A stretch of DNA of 64,000 nt from Microbulbifer sp. GL-2 (GTDB taxonomy: Bacteria; Pseudomonadota; Gammaproteobacteria; Pseudomonadales; Cellvibrionaceae). Made by a program: the position numbers and the translations under genes. Location: NCBI RefSeq assembly GCF_007183175.1, contig NZ_AP019807.1, forward strand, positions 1,367,001 to 1,431,000, given 5' to 3'. Positions 42,733 to 51,505 of the stretch are shown in pieces. How positions within the stretch are numbered: position 1 is the first letter of the stretch; every line of letters begins with the position of its first letter. The notes under the pieces are model-generated. The model had not been told where the DNA came from, made no database searches, and saw only the letters and a program-made list of their open reading frames with translations.

Positions 42733-43812
42733 TTATTCCTTTTCTTTAATTACGCCACGCTTAAGCTGGTCGCGCTCAATCGATTCGAACAGGGCCTTGA
42801 AGTTACCCTCACCAAATCCTTCATCTTCCTTGCGCTGGATAAACTCAAAGAAAACCGGGCCGAGCATATTTGCAGAGAAAATCTGCAGCAGCAGGCGCGG
42901 TTGACCGCCCTCAGTGGTGCCATCAAGCAGGATTCCGCGGCTCTGGAATTCCTCGGTTGGCTCACCGTGGCCCGGCAGACGCTCTTCCAGCATTTCGTAG
43001 TAGGTCTCCGGTGGCGGGGTCATAAACTCCATACCACGCTCTTTCAGACGATCCCAACAGGAAATCAGGTCATCACAAGCAAAGGCGATATGCTGGATGC
43101 CCTCGCCATTATATTTCATCAGGAACTCTTCGATCTGACCGCCGCCACCAGCCGCTTCTTCGTTCAGCGGAATGCGGATCTTGCCATCCGGTGCAGTCAT
43201 GGCCTTTGACAGCAGCCCTGTGTACTCGCCCTTGATATCGAAATAGCGTATCTCGCGGAAGTTGAACAGATCTTCGTAGTATTTGGCCCAGTAATCCATA
43301 CGACCGCGGTATACGTTGTGGGTAAGGTGATCCAGGGTATGGAAACCACAGCCTTCAGGACGGCGCTCTACCCCCTCCTCCCAGATAAAGTCGATATCGT
43401 AAATGGACTCGCCATCTTTATAGCGGTCGATCATATACAGGGTGGCGCCACCAATACCTTTAATCGCCGGCAGGTGCAGCTCCATTGGGCCGGTCTGAAC
43501 ATCTACCGGCTGAGCTCCTTTACGCAGGGCCTCTTCATAAGCGAACTTGGCATCCTTCACACGGAAGGCCAGGCCACAGGCGGAGGGGCCGTGCTCCTGG
43601 GCATAGTAATAGGCGTGGCTGTTGGGCTCGTAGTTGGTGATAAAGTTAATATCACCCTGGCGCCACAACTCTACCTCTTTGGAGCGGTGACGGGCGACTC
43701 TCTCAAAGCCCATAGCCGTAAAAACGGTCTCGAGAATGCCTTTTTCTGGCGCGGTAAATTCTACGAATTCGAAGCCGTTTAGACCCATCGGGTTTTCAAA
43801 TAAGTCGGCCAT
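42733..43812 (-). CDS. hppD: 4-Hydroxyphenylpyruvate dioxygenase
   Basis: HppD converts 4-hydroxyphenylpyruvate to homogentisate with Fe(II) and O2. The 359-residue protein has the two-domain VOC form. Iron ligands are the histidine in FHTLDHLTHNV, the histidine in GIQHIAFACDDL and the glutamate in GPVFFEFIQRKED. The C-terminal RLLLQIF and F.EFIQR...GFG are the family signature. It is the first gene of the hppD-VOC-fahA operon. The gene for homogentisate dioxygenase is not in the window. Confidence 0.95.
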   Translation of the reverse strand: MADLFENPMGLNGFEFVEFTAPEKGILETVFTAMGFERVARHRSKEVELWRQGDINFITNYEPNSHAYYYAQEHGPSACGLAFRVKDAKFAYEEALRKGAQPVDVQTGPMELHLPAIKGIGGATLYMIDRYKDGESIYDIDFIWEEGVERRPEGCGFHTLDHLTHNVYRGRMDYWAKYYEDLFNFREIRYFDIKGEYTGLLSKAMTAPDGKIRIPLNEEAAGGGGQIEEFLMKYNGEGIQHIAFACDDLISCWDRLKERGMEFMTPPPETYYEMLEERLPGHGEPTEEFQSRGILLDGTTEGGQPRLLLQIFSANMLGPVFFEFIQRKEDEGFGEGNFKALFESIERDQLKRGVIKEKE

Positions 43813-44060
43813 GCAGTCCTCCGTTTTTTATCATCGCAGGCCGTTAGCCGGGGCTGCGGATTGTGGATTTAAAGCGCAGACGAAGTTAGTTGCAGATGTA
43901 ACTAATGTCAAGAGGGCTCGCCATTAGTCAACCCACAGTTACCAGAAGGCTATTTTCAGTCACAAATATCTGCGCTACTGAGGCAATGCAAAGAGCGCGA
44001 CACAGTTGTCAGTCGAGTGCAAAAGGGGTAGGGCGAAAAGGCTAAGAAGGCCGGGGAAAA

Positions 44061-44093
44061 TCGGGTGTGACGCAGATTTCCGGCCACACCCGA
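44061..44093 (-). terminator. Hairpin after the Cys-rich lipoprotein gene
   Basis: TCGGGTGTG and CACACCCGA are a perfect 9-base inverted repeat with a 15-base loop, 6 bases past the stop of the minus-strand lipoprotein gene. On the minus strand it is followed by TTTTCCC, a short T tract. Confidence 0.6.
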
Positions 44094-44098
44094 TATGA

Positions 44099-44353
44099 TT
44101 AGCGCTCTTTACGGGCACATTTACCGTTATCAGTACGGCACATATGATCTTTGTGAAACTTGCCGCTCATCTGCTCGCATTGGGACTTTGTGACATCACC
44201 GGCGCAGGCACTCTCTGCGTGCTGGCAACAGCCGGTTTCCATCGTTGCCATCCCTTTTTTGTCCATCGACTCTTCCTTTTTTCGACCCTCACAGGCGGAC
44301 AGGGTCAGCACCAGCGCCGCGGCCAGTATTCCAATTGAAGCTTTGAGTTGCAT
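44099..44353 (-). CDS. Small Cys-rich predicted lipoprotein
   Basis: The 84-residue product begins MQLKASIGILAAALVLTLSAC with lipobox LSAC, lipidated Cys21. The mature part is short and holds six more cysteines (GCCQHAESACAG, SQCEQMSG, MCRTDNGKCARK). There are also histidines (QHAES, FHKDHM), so metal binding is possible. I do not recognise the family. A GGAGGCC site precedes the start, and a hairpin terminator follows the stop, so it is a monocistronic unit. Confidence 0.65.
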   Translation of the reverse strand: MQLKASIGILAAALVLTLSACEGRKKEESMDKKGMATMETGCCQHAESACAGDVTKSQCEQMSGKFHKDHMCRTDNGKCARKER

Positions 44354-44701
44354 ATAGGCCTCCTAGATACCCGGCAGTGGCCGGTAACATGGAAATCGCG
44401 GAATCTGCCGCGCATTGCTGTGTGCGACCCGCGTAGATTTACCCGACATTTCCACCAGCTGAACGAGGTGCTGCGCCAAAGTGCGCTGCCCATAGGTCAT
44501 CCCGCAGATTTACCGGGCCATGCATTGACTGTAGTTCACACTGGCAGCAGAACCGTCTGACTGGCGGGACACTTTCGTTTATTTTCACTTATCGCGCCGT
44601 TCACCGCTGCAATACCCTGTTTGTATCGCGGAGAGCCGGTACAATCGCCTCCCGTTTGTCGGGCAATGCCCCAATCCGAATGTATCTATTGAGGATCGCC
44701 T
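44354..44701. other. Intergenic stretch between divergent genes
   Basis: No gene is supported. The left part carries the leader of the lipoprotein gene. CCGGCAGTGGCCGG at 44372 is a small imperfect hairpin. Promoter for the antiporter gene must lie in the right part. Confidence 0.4.
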
Positions 44702-45682
44702 ATGCTTCTTGCCGCTCTCGCCATTATCGCTGGCTTTATTGTGCTGGTCTGGAGTGCTGACCGCTTCGTTGAGGGCGCCGCAGCCACCGCCAAACACGCC
44801 GGTATGCCCACTCTGCTGATCGGCATGGTGATTGTTGGCTTCGGCACATCCGCTCCGGAGATGGTAGTGTCCGCTATCGCCGCACTGGACGGCAGCCCCG
44901 GCCTGGCCTTGGGTAATGCCTACGGTTCCAATATTGCCAACACCGGCCTGATCCTCGGTCTTAGTGCGCTCCTTATCCCCCTCACGGTGCACTCAAAGAT
45001 TGTGCGCAAGGAACTGCCACTGTTGTTGGCAATCACCCTGTTGAGCGGCGCTTTCCTGTGGAATGACAAGCTGGAACGCTGGGAGGGCATCATCCTGCTG
45101 CTGGGCTTCTTCGCCCTTATAGGCTGGAGCATTTTCTCTGCCCTGCGGGGCAAGGGCGATCAGTTGGAAGGAGAAATGGCTGGTGAGCTGGAGGAGCACT
45201 CGATGCCTCTGCGCGGGGCGATCTTCTGGGTAGTGACCGGCTTGATACTGTTGGTTATCAGCTCACGTTTACTGGTTTGGGGCGCTGTGACGATTGCCGA
45301 ATCACTGGGCGTCAGCGACCTGATTATTGGCCTTACCATCGTCGCCCTGGGTACCTCGCTACCGGAGCTGGCTGCCACCATTGTCGCCGCCCGCAAGGGT
45401 GAGCACGATATCGCTATCGGTAATGTGGTCGGCTCCAATATGTTTAACCTGCTCGCGGTAGTGGGCATAGCCGGCACAATCGCCCCCATGCCGAGCGTAC
45501 CGCCAGAAGTCCTGTCCAGGGACTGGCCCATGGTCATCGGCCTGACAATCGCCCTGTTCATTTTTGCCTACGGCTTCCGCGGCCAGGGGCGTATCAACCG
45601 CTGGGAGGGCGCTGCGCTATTGACAGCCTACCTTGTCTATACAGGCTACCTGATTGTAACAATTACCAAGGCTGCGCTTTGA
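44702..45682 (+). CDS. Calcium/sodium antiporter (CaCA family, YrbG-like)
   Basis: The 326-residue inner-membrane protein has about ten helices in two inverted halves. The alpha-1 repeat reads GFGTSAPEMVVSAIAAL and GNAYGSNIANTGLILG, and the alpha-2 repeat ALGTSLPELAATIVAARKG with GNVVGSNMFN. These GTS.PE and GN..GSN motifs form the ion-binding site of the Ca2+/cation antiporters. The loop between the halves is short and acidic, as in YrbG. It exchanges external sodium for cytoplasmic calcium (family knowledge). It stands alone. Confidence 0.92.
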   Translation: MLLAALAIIAGFIVLVWSADRFVEGAAATAKHAGMPTLLIGMVIVGFGTSAPEMVVSAIAALDGSPGLALGNAYGSNIANTGLILGLSALLIPLTVHSKIVRKELPLLLAITLLSGAFLWNDKLERWEGIILLLGFFALIGWSIFSALRGKGDQLEGEMAGELEEHSMPLRGAIFWVVTGLILLVISSRLLVWGAVTIAESLGVSDLIIGLTIVALGTSLPELAATIVAARKGEHDIAIGNVVGSNMFNLLAVVGIAGTIAPMPSVPPEVLSRDWPMVIGLTIALFIFAYGFRGQGRINRWEGAALLTAYLVYTGYLIVTITKAAL

Positions 45683-45789
45683 TTTAATTTGGGGTCGCTC
45701 CTGGCCACCCCAGCCTCTCGCCAGAATTCGCCCTGATTCGCCATCCCCTAGCCCATTTTCACAGGGCAAAGCCAGCTATTATTGGCCGC

Positions 45790-46809
45790 ATGTTACAACT
45801 CATCAGTGGCGAAACACCTTATATGAAGCGGAATTCAATTTTAAAAATCAGTACCCTGGCGCTACTGTTTGGCGTTGGGGTAATCTACCTGTTCAACGCT
45901 TCCTGGCTGGCCCCGAAACCCGAGGGAAAGCCCACTTTGATTTCTCACCGGGGCGTGTACCAGACATACAACAGAGACAATCTGTCGCCGGAAGAATGTA
46001 CTGCAACACGTATCTACCGTCCGCAACACACCTATCTGGAAAATACCATCATCTCAATGGAAGCGGCTTTTGCCCATGGGGCGGATATCGTCGAGATCGA
46101 CATCCACCCCACTACCGATGGTGAGTTCGCAGTATTCCACGATTGGACCCTGGACTGTCGCACAGAGGGCGCAGGCGTCACCCGCGAGCACTCTTTGGCA
46201 GACTTGAAAAAGTTAGATATTGGCTACGGCTACACCTTTGACGGTGGCATCACTTTCCCGTTCCGCGGCCAGGGCATCGGCCTGTTACCCAGCTTGCAAG
46301 AAGTCCTGAAGCGCTTTCCTGGCAAACAATTTTTAATCAACATTAAAAGCAATGACCCCACTGAAGCAGAAAAACTGGATTCCTACCTGCGTCAGCATCA
46401 GTTACCTATCGATTCCCGCCTGATGGTTTACGGTGGTGACCGACCTATCGACAGGTTACGGGAACTGCGACCCGATGCACTGGCATTCAGCAGAGAAAGC
46501 GCCAAAAGATGTGCATTGGGGTATCTGCTGGTTGGATGGAGCGGCTATACCCCCCAGGCCTGTCGCAACAGTATTGTTATGGCTCCCAATACCTGGCATT
46601 GGGCATTCTGGGGCTGGCCAAACCGCTTTATCGACCGGATATCCCGCAGCGGCAGTTTTGTCATAGTGCTGGATTATCGTGGCGACAAGAATGGCCTTAC
46701 CGCCATCTACCAACCAGAAGATTTAAATTACCTACCCGAAAATTACAACGGTGTTATCTGGGTTGAGAAAATCGAGGTCATTGGCCCGCATTTACAAGCC
46801 GGCCGATAA
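45790..46809 (+). CDS. Glycerophosphodiester phosphodiesterase-family protein
   Basis: The 339-residue product has a single N-terminal membrane helix (ISTLALLFGVGVIYLF), then the GDPD barrel: ISHRGVYQTYN with the catalytic histidine, LENTIISMEAAFAHGADIVEIDIHPTTDG with the acidic metal ligands, and FAVFHDWTLDCRT with the second histidine. It cleaves glycerophosphodiesters to glycerol-3-phosphate and an alcohol at the outer face of the inner membrane. Compared with GlpQ and UgpQ it has an insertion (YRPQHTYLENT) before the ENT motif. Start may be ATG 45790 or 45823; neither has a strong binding site. Confidence 0.85.
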   Translation: MLQLISGETPYMKRNSILKISTLALLFGVGVIYLFNASWLAPKPEGKPTLISHRGVYQTYNRDNLSPEECTATRIYRPQHTYLENTIISMEAAFAHGADIVEIDIHPTTDGEFAVFHDWTLDCRTEGAGVTREHSLADLKKLDIGYGYTFDGGITFPFRGQGIGLLPSLQEVLKRFPGKQFLINIKSNDPTEAEKLDSYLRQHQLPIDSRLMVYGGDRPIDRLRELRPDALAFSRESAKRCALGYLLVGWSGYTPQACRNSIVMAPNTWHWAFWGWPNRFIDRISRSGSFVIVLDYRGDKNGLTAIYQPEDLNYLPENYNGVIWVEKIEVIGPHLQAGR

Positions 46810-46815
46810 ATATGG

Positions 46816-47139
46816 CTATCGTTTGCGCCGCTGCTCCACTCGAGCCAGGTGCGCCTGCAGTCGCTCAATCTCTTCGAGCAGCTCAATGGCCAAGGCTGCA
46901 CCGGCCAGATTGATGCCAAGATCCCTCTCCAGGGTATAGGCCCGGCGAACCCGGCGCACACAAATACCACTAAACCGCCATTGTGGTTGCCGATGGCGGG
47001 GCTCAATAACTCCCTCTTCAACCAGAGCAATAATCCGCTCCGCCGGGACCCCGCAGGCGCGACATAATTCGCTGAGGCTCAGTTCGCTCTCTTCATCCAG
47101 GAGAATACCGGTGACCCGTTCGTGTTGTTTAATTTTCAT
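46816..47139 (-). CDS. cbpM: Chaperone modulator CbpM
   Basis: CbpM binds the J-domain of CbpA and inhibits both its DNA-binding and co-chaperone activity. The 107-residue product has the MerR-like HTH (LSLSELCRACGVPAERIIALVEEGVI), the EPRH......W.F....RR.RRAYTLERDLGIN core of CbpM, and a C-terminal helix (IELLEEIERLQAHLARVEQR). It starts 2 bases after the cbpA stop, so the two are co-translated. It matches the family in length (E. coli 101 residues). Confidence 0.93.
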   Translation of the reverse strand: MKIKQHERVTGILLDEESELSLSELCRACGVPAERIIALVEEGVIEPRHRQPQWRFSGICVRRVRRAYTLERDLGINLAGAALAIELLEEIERLQAHLARVEQRRKR

Positions 47140-47141
47140 TT

Positions 47142-48095
47142 TCAGCCCCCCATCGACTTGCGCGGGTTGAATTCAAACTCCTCGCTGAATTGCCGGTAGG
47201 CATCGCGCTGGGTATCGGTGTTAGCTGGTGGCGTTACTGTCTGCAATACAACATACATATCTCCCGGCTGCTTGGCGGGAATACCCCGCCCCTTGAGACG
47301 TAGCCTCTTGCCATTTTCACTGTTGGCTGGAATCGTCAACATTACCGGGCCATCAGGTGTGGGTACCTGAACCTTGGCACCTAATGCCATCTCCCAGGGC
47401 GCCAGGGGCAATTCCAAGTAGACTGTTTTCGTTTCAGTACGGTACAACGTGTGGGGGTTGAAAGTGATTTCCAAATAGAGATCGCCGGGCTTGCCCTCAC
47501 CTATACCCGGCTCCCCCTGCCCCGCCAGGCGAATTTGCTGGCCTTCGGTAATTCCCTTGGGAATTTTTACATTGAGGGTACGCTCTTGCAGGTGTGGGCG
47601 CCCGTCCGCCCCCAATACCGAATGTTTGAGAGTAATCTGGCGGGTACCGCCGCGATAACTATCTTCCAGGTCTATAGTGATGCGAGCGTAGGAATTTTCA
47701 CCTTGAGCACTATACTGGCGCCGCTGCCTAGTCCCAAACCCCTGGCTAAACCCGCCCCGGCCAAAAAGACTTTCAAAAAAATCACTGAAAGCCTCTGGGT
47801 CCGCGTTGGTATAGCCGCCGCCATGAAACTCGAAACCCTGATCCCAATTAGGCGGCGGATGGAAGTCCTGTCCAGACTGATAGCTGGCCCCCAATTGGTC
47901 ATAGGCCGCGCGCTTTTCGGGGTCCTTGAGCACCTCATAGGCCTCATTGACCTCCTTAAAACTCTCTTCCGCGCCCTCTTCACTACTAACGTCGGGGTGG
48001 TATTTACGCGCCAATTTACGATAGGCGCGCTTTACCTCCGCCTGATCAGCATTCCGCTCCAGACCGAGAATCTTGTAGTAGTCCTTGTATTCCAT
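47142..48095 (-). CDS. cbpA: Curved DNA-binding protein CbpA (DnaJ homolog)
   Basis: The 317-residue product has a J-domain (residues 1-70, HPD at 33-35 in ARKYHPDVSSEE), a G/F-rich linker (GGGYTNADPEAFSDFFESLF) and the two C-terminal beta domains without a zinc finger, so it is CbpA and not DnaJ. It stimulates DnaK and binds curved DNA in stationary phase. I chose the ATG at 48095 (MEYKDYYKILG), the family start; an upstream in-frame ATG at 48125 adds 10 residues without a better site. Confidence 0.95.
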   Translation of the reverse strand: MEYKDYYKILGLERNADQAEVKRAYRKLARKYHPDVSSEEGAEESFKEVNEAYEVLKDPEKRAAYDQLGASYQSGQDFHPPPNWDQGFEFHGGGYTNADPEAFSDFFESLFGRGGFSQGFGTRQRRQYSAQGENSYARITIDLEDSYRGGTRQITLKHSVLGADGRPHLQERTLNVKIPKGITEGQQIRLAGQGEPGIGEGKPGDLYLEITFNPHTLYRTETKTVYLELPLAPWEMALGAKVQVPTPDGPVMLTIPANSENGKRLRLKGRGIPAKQPGDMYVVLQTVTPPANTDTQRDAYRQFSEEFEFNPRKSMGG

Positions 48096-48207
48096 GGCTT
48101 TAATAAAAGCCGATGATGCTGGCATCCGCCATATATTTAAGGTCAGAAAACTGAGACAGAGATTATCCAGTTAAAATTTCAAATGTTAGGGTTTGTATTT
48201 AAATTGA

Positions 48208-48231
48208 GGCGCCGACAGAAAAATCGGCGCC
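48208..48231 (-). terminator. Hairpin terminator of the small secreted protein gene
   Basis: GGCGCCGA and TCGGCGCC are a perfect 8-base stem with an 8-base loop. It lies 12 bases after the stop codon of the minus-strand gene at 48243. A T-rich run follows on that strand, but not an ideal T tract. Confidence 0.6.
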
Positions 48232-48242
48232 ATTTGGCGAGT

Positions 48243-48611
48243 TTAATGACCTGTTTCGTAAAACATTGAGCCCTCCAAGTACTCAATGCTTCCATCAACA
48301 TAATGTATATAGGCTTCAGCCTGATTAGCAGAATAAGCCCTTACCGTTACAGAGCAGTATAATCCTGAACTACAACCTTTTATCCAATTAATCCGATCAA
48401 TAGATTTTGTAATATTGGTTATTTCCCAACTTCCCGAAGTTGAATTCCCAAAACTGAAATCCAGGCCACCACACCGGTTCGTACCATTACCAAATACGCT
48501 GCCCCCATTTTTTACATTAAGATTACATACAAGATCTGCAGAAAAAGCAGGCAGTGCTATCGATGAGCTAATTAACAAAGAAGCCGCTAATAAAATTTTT
48601 TTGGAAATCAT
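48243..48611 (-). CDS. Small exported protein, unknown function
   Basis: The 122-residue product has a Sec signal peptide (LLAASLLISSSIALPAFSAD). The mature part is glycine-, serine- and asparagine-rich, with short strand-like repeats, and has four cysteines (LVCNLN, NRCGGL, KGCSSGLYCSV) that could make two disulfides in the periplasm or outside. It resembles small beta-sandwich secreted proteins, but I cannot name the family. It has its own terminator and AT-rich leader. Confidence 0.6.
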   Translation of the reverse strand: MISKKILLAASLLISSSIALPAFSADLVCNLNVKNGGSVFGNGTNRCGGLDFSFGNSTSGSWEITNITKSIDRINWIKGCSSGLYCSVTVRAYSANQAEAYIHYVDGSIEYLEGSMFYETGH

Positions 48612-49097
48612 TTTTTAACCTTTTAGTCTTTTTAATTTCATTATTATCGCAACTAAAACAACAAACCAATCGAGGTTACCATCAAATAACAGTGCTTCCT
48701 AGACACGTAAAGAATCTTTAGAAATACGGCTATGTATAAGTTTCCATCTCAAAAGTAACAATTTCATCATTAAGAACGTGCAGCACAAAAAGCACACAAT
48801 AATAGTTAATTAAACTCAAGAACATAAAGGTCGAATAAATTTCGCGAGCAATGCATATACTTCTTTGAAATCACATGCTCATTTAATATCCAAAAGTATA
48901 GATATGTTAATCCGGCAGAAAAGCTATGAATGAAATTTTATACCTCCATCTTTAGTGCTAGATGATGAAATATATTATATAAATTTTATTGAATATACTT
49001 TCAGAGATGAACCATATTATTTCAACAGGAGTTTTTGTTTGAGAAAATTTGTACATGTACAGTTATTCTCAAACAAATCAAGGTAAATAATGGTCAG
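48612..49097. other. AT-rich intergenic stretch upstream of the small secreted protein gene
   Basis: No gene is supported. The right end contains the nested palindrome described at 49034-49077. The left part should contain the promoter of the minus-strand gene at 48243. Composition is markedly AT-rich. Confidence 0.4.
49034..49077. repeat. Nested palindrome (12-base arms around a second palindrome)
   Basis: TTTGTTTGAGAA at 49034-49045 and TTCTCAAACAAA at 49066-49077 are a perfect inverted repeat. Within the 20-base loop is TGTACATGTACA (49050-49061), itself a perfect palindrome. There is no T tract directly after it on either strand in the terminator sense, although it lies 21 bases beyond the stop of the minus-strand zinc-ribbon gene. 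Confidence 0.7.
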
Positions 49098-49661
49098 TTA
49101 GCGCTCAGCAGAATAAGGATCTTCCGCAGTCAAATAAGCGAGTATTTCCACTTTCTTTTCCTGTGAATACAACCACTCACGGATTTCTTTGACCTTGCTA
49201 TACAGTTCATCGCCAAATTTGCCTCGATATACTTCAGAAAAAGTCTCCTGAGCTCTATTTTCCCTAATTTTCTTCTGCCATTCATGGGTCACCAGGAAAT
49301 TTAAGGAGCCGGCAAGTCCCTCAGACTTCAGTAGTTCCCATTCGCCTTTATCCAACCAAATTCCTCCAACGGCAGGACTATAGTCAAGACGGTGCTCACT
49401 ACCAGCCATAATACTGAGTTTTTGCATAATGGCACCTGATGCCGGGCACAAAATGGCTCGTTTGGAATCCTCGCCAACCACGTTGCTAGTAGCCTTTAGC
49501 TCATCAGGAAATTGATACTCAGGGTTCTGTCTTTTCCAGCTCAAATAGTCCTCGACCAGGATCCAACTACCCCCACATGATGAGCAGATATGCGCACGAA
49601 ATAACTCTTCAATAAAACCTAGCTCAAGTAGCCCCTCTTTACAGCTGGTACAGCGTTTCAT
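49098..49661 (-). CDS. TFIIB-type zinc-ribbon (zf-TFIIB) protein
   Basis: The 187-residue product starts with a good zinc ribbon: RCTSCKEGLLE and HICSSCGGSWI, two CxxC pairs in zf-TFIIB style (DUF/COG3809). A second copy is recognisable at about residues 70-110 (LCPASGAIMQKL, DYSPAVGGIWLDKGEWE), the usual DYC..CGGIWLD.GE motif, but three of four cysteines are replaced, so it cannot bind zinc. A charged helical tail follows. Function unknown. It lies after the terminator of the flotillin operon and may be separately transcribed. Confidence 0.78.
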   Translation of the reverse strand: MKRCTSCKEGLLELGFIEELFRAHICSSCGGSWILVEDYLSWKRQNPEYQFPDELKATSNVVGEDSKRAILCPASGAIMQKLSIMAGSEHRLDYSPAVGGIWLDKGEWELLKSEGLAGSLNFLVTHEWQKKIRENRAQETFSEVYRGKFGDELYSKVKEIREWLYSQEKKVEILAYLTAEDPYSAER

Positions 49662-49671
49662 ATGTTCCTAC

Positions 49672-49714
49672 TCTCAAAAAAAACAACCCGGGGCTGTTAA
49701 AACAGGCCCGGGTT
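49672..49714 (-). terminator. Rho-independent terminator of the flotillin operon
   Basis: AACCCGGGGCTG and CAGGCCCGGGTT form an almost perfect 12-base GC-rich stem with a 6-base loop. On the minus strand it is followed by TTGTTTTTTTT. It lies about 80 bases past the flotillin stop. Confidence 0.85.
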
Positions 49715-49795
49715 AAATATTTTCGTTTTATTAATCTGGTAATTTAGTATTGATCAAGCCCTGGCAAGTCCATGCCAGCATAATTGACCGAAAAA

Positions 49796-51505
49796 TTAAA
49801 CCTCTATTTCTTCTACCTTATTCAGGCTTCCAACTCCAGCCTCTTTCAGTAGGGAATCTACCAAGGGGGCCATCGCACGGTGCTTTAAGGCACTGCCCAC
49901 CAGGGCTTCCGGCAGGCTCTGACCTTTACCTTCAGCATCACTATCAAGAATACCTGTGGATGCACGACCATCGATACCGTTCAATCCCTCAACAGAAATA
50001 ATCTTCATACCATCGATACTCTCCATCGGCTTAACGCTCTCACGGATAATATTAGGTAGACTCTCATGCAGACTGAGAACTTTCTTAAGTGCAATCTGAG
50101 CTTCATTAAGACTGTTGTAGGCCTCATTCATCAAACGCTGACCTTCGGCATCTACCGCATATTTCTCGCGGTCTGCTTCAACTTTGATACGAATCGCTTC
50201 AGCCTCAGCAGAAGCTTGCAAACGTAAAGCCTCGGCCTTGTCTTCTGCAGCCGCTTTTTCCGCTTCGGCCATGACCTTGATACCGGTAGCCTGGCGCTCA
50301 GCAACTTTCTGCGCTTCAATAATTTCAATGCGCTTATCACGCTCAGCCACTTCCACATCCTTGGCTGTGCGTACCTGCTCCTCTGCTTTTACTGCGTCTG
50401 CAAGTGCAACATTGGCCTGCTGGTCTGCCAAGGATTGTTCCTTGGATTTTTCCGCAACAGCAATAGCACGCTCCTGCTCGGCAATTTCCACTGACTTCTC
50501 TTTGGAAATACGCTGCTCGTCTAGAATTCGCGCACGTTCGATTTCCTGTTCCTGAAGTCGGCGTTCCTTTTCAATCTCAAGTAGCTTGGTGGCCTGCTCG
50601 GCAGCGATCTGGGATTGACTAACCTCACGCTGGGCTTCAATTTCAGCCTTACGCGCTGCACGCTCCTGTTCTGCCAGCTCTCGAGCAATATCAGCCTTCT
50701 GTGCAGCTTCACGATTCTCCAGCTCACGCTGTTGTTCTAGATACGCATAGCGTTTTTCTTTATCGATCTCCAGCTTCTGCCGCTCAGCTTCGAGATTTTT
50801 CTTCTCGATCTGCACCATAGTTTCCTGTTCAACGTCATTGACCTCCTTGCGACGCGCCTCAATAGAGCGGGTCATACTGGCTAGGCCCTCAGCATCAAAC
50901 ACATTGTCTTGGTTAAAGAACTCTTTATGAGTCTGATCCAAACCTGTTAGCGATACTGCTTCCAGCTCCAACCCATTTTTCAGGAGATCTTCAGATACTA
51001 CCTGCTGCACTTTTTGCACAAACTGGCTGCGCTGCTCATGTAATTCAGCCATTTCCATTTCTGCAGCTACAGAGCGTAATGCATCGACAAATTTACCCTC
51101 AATCATCTCCTTCAGTGCTTCCGGATCGAGGGTGCGTAACCCCAGGGTCTGCGCAGCATTACCGATGGCATCCACATCCGGTTTTACACGTAAATAAAAT
51201 TCAGCGAGTACATCAACACGCATACGATCTTTGGTGATCAGAGCCTGGTGTTCCTTGCGCGATACGGCAAGACGCAGGGTATTCATGTTTACCGGAATAA
51301 TTTCATGCAAAACCGGCAACACCAAAGCACCGCCATTCATAATTACTTTCTGCCCGCCCATACCAGTTCGAACAAAAGATCGCTCCTTTGAAGCGCGTGT
51401 ATACAGTCTTGCGAAAATGGTACCGATTACAATTAGGGCGACCAGAATGGTACCGGCTATAAATATAATTTCGGAAAAGTTTCCTATCACTGCTAGATTC
51501 TCCAT
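49796..51505 (-). CDS. yqiK: Flotillin-family inner-membrane protein (YqiK-like)
   Basis: The 569-residue product has one N-terminal transmembrane helix (IIFIAGTILVALIVIGTIFA), an SPFH/band-7 domain (residues about 30-210; SFVRTGMGGQKVIMNGGALV, VSRKEHQALITKDRMRVDV), and a very long Glu/Ala/Arg-rich coiled coil with repeated EAE and AER stretches (residues 215-470). Flotillins form oligomeric rings in ordered membrane domains. It is the last gene of an operon after a PspA gene and a YqiJ-like gene, the same order as in E. coli yqiJ-yqiK. The operon ends at the terminator at 49672-49714. Confidence 0.92.
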   Translation of the reverse strand: MENLAVIGNFSEIIFIAGTILVALIVIGTIFARLYTRASKERSFVRTGMGGQKVIMNGGALVLPVLHEIIPVNMNTLRLAVSRKEHQALITKDRMRVDVLAEFYLRVKPDVDAIGNAAQTLGLRTLDPEALKEMIEGKFVDALRSVAAEMEMAELHEQRSQFVQKVQQVVSEDLLKNGLELEAVSLTGLDQTHKEFFNQDNVFDAEGLASMTRSIEARRKEVNDVEQETMVQIEKKNLEAERQKLEIDKEKRYAYLEQQRELENREAAQKADIARELAEQERAARKAEIEAQREVSQSQIAAEQATKLLEIEKERRLQEQEIERARILDEQRISKEKSVEIAEQERAIAVAEKSKEQSLADQQANVALADAVKAEEQVRTAKDVEVAERDKRIEIIEAQKVAERQATGIKVMAEAEKAAAEDKAEALRLQASAEAEAIRIKVEADREKYAVDAEGQRLMNEAYNSLNEAQIALKKVLSLHESLPNIIRESVKPMESIDGMKIISVEGLNGIDGRASTGILDSDAEGKGQSLPEALVGSALKHRAMAPLVDSLLKEAGVGSLNKVEEIEV

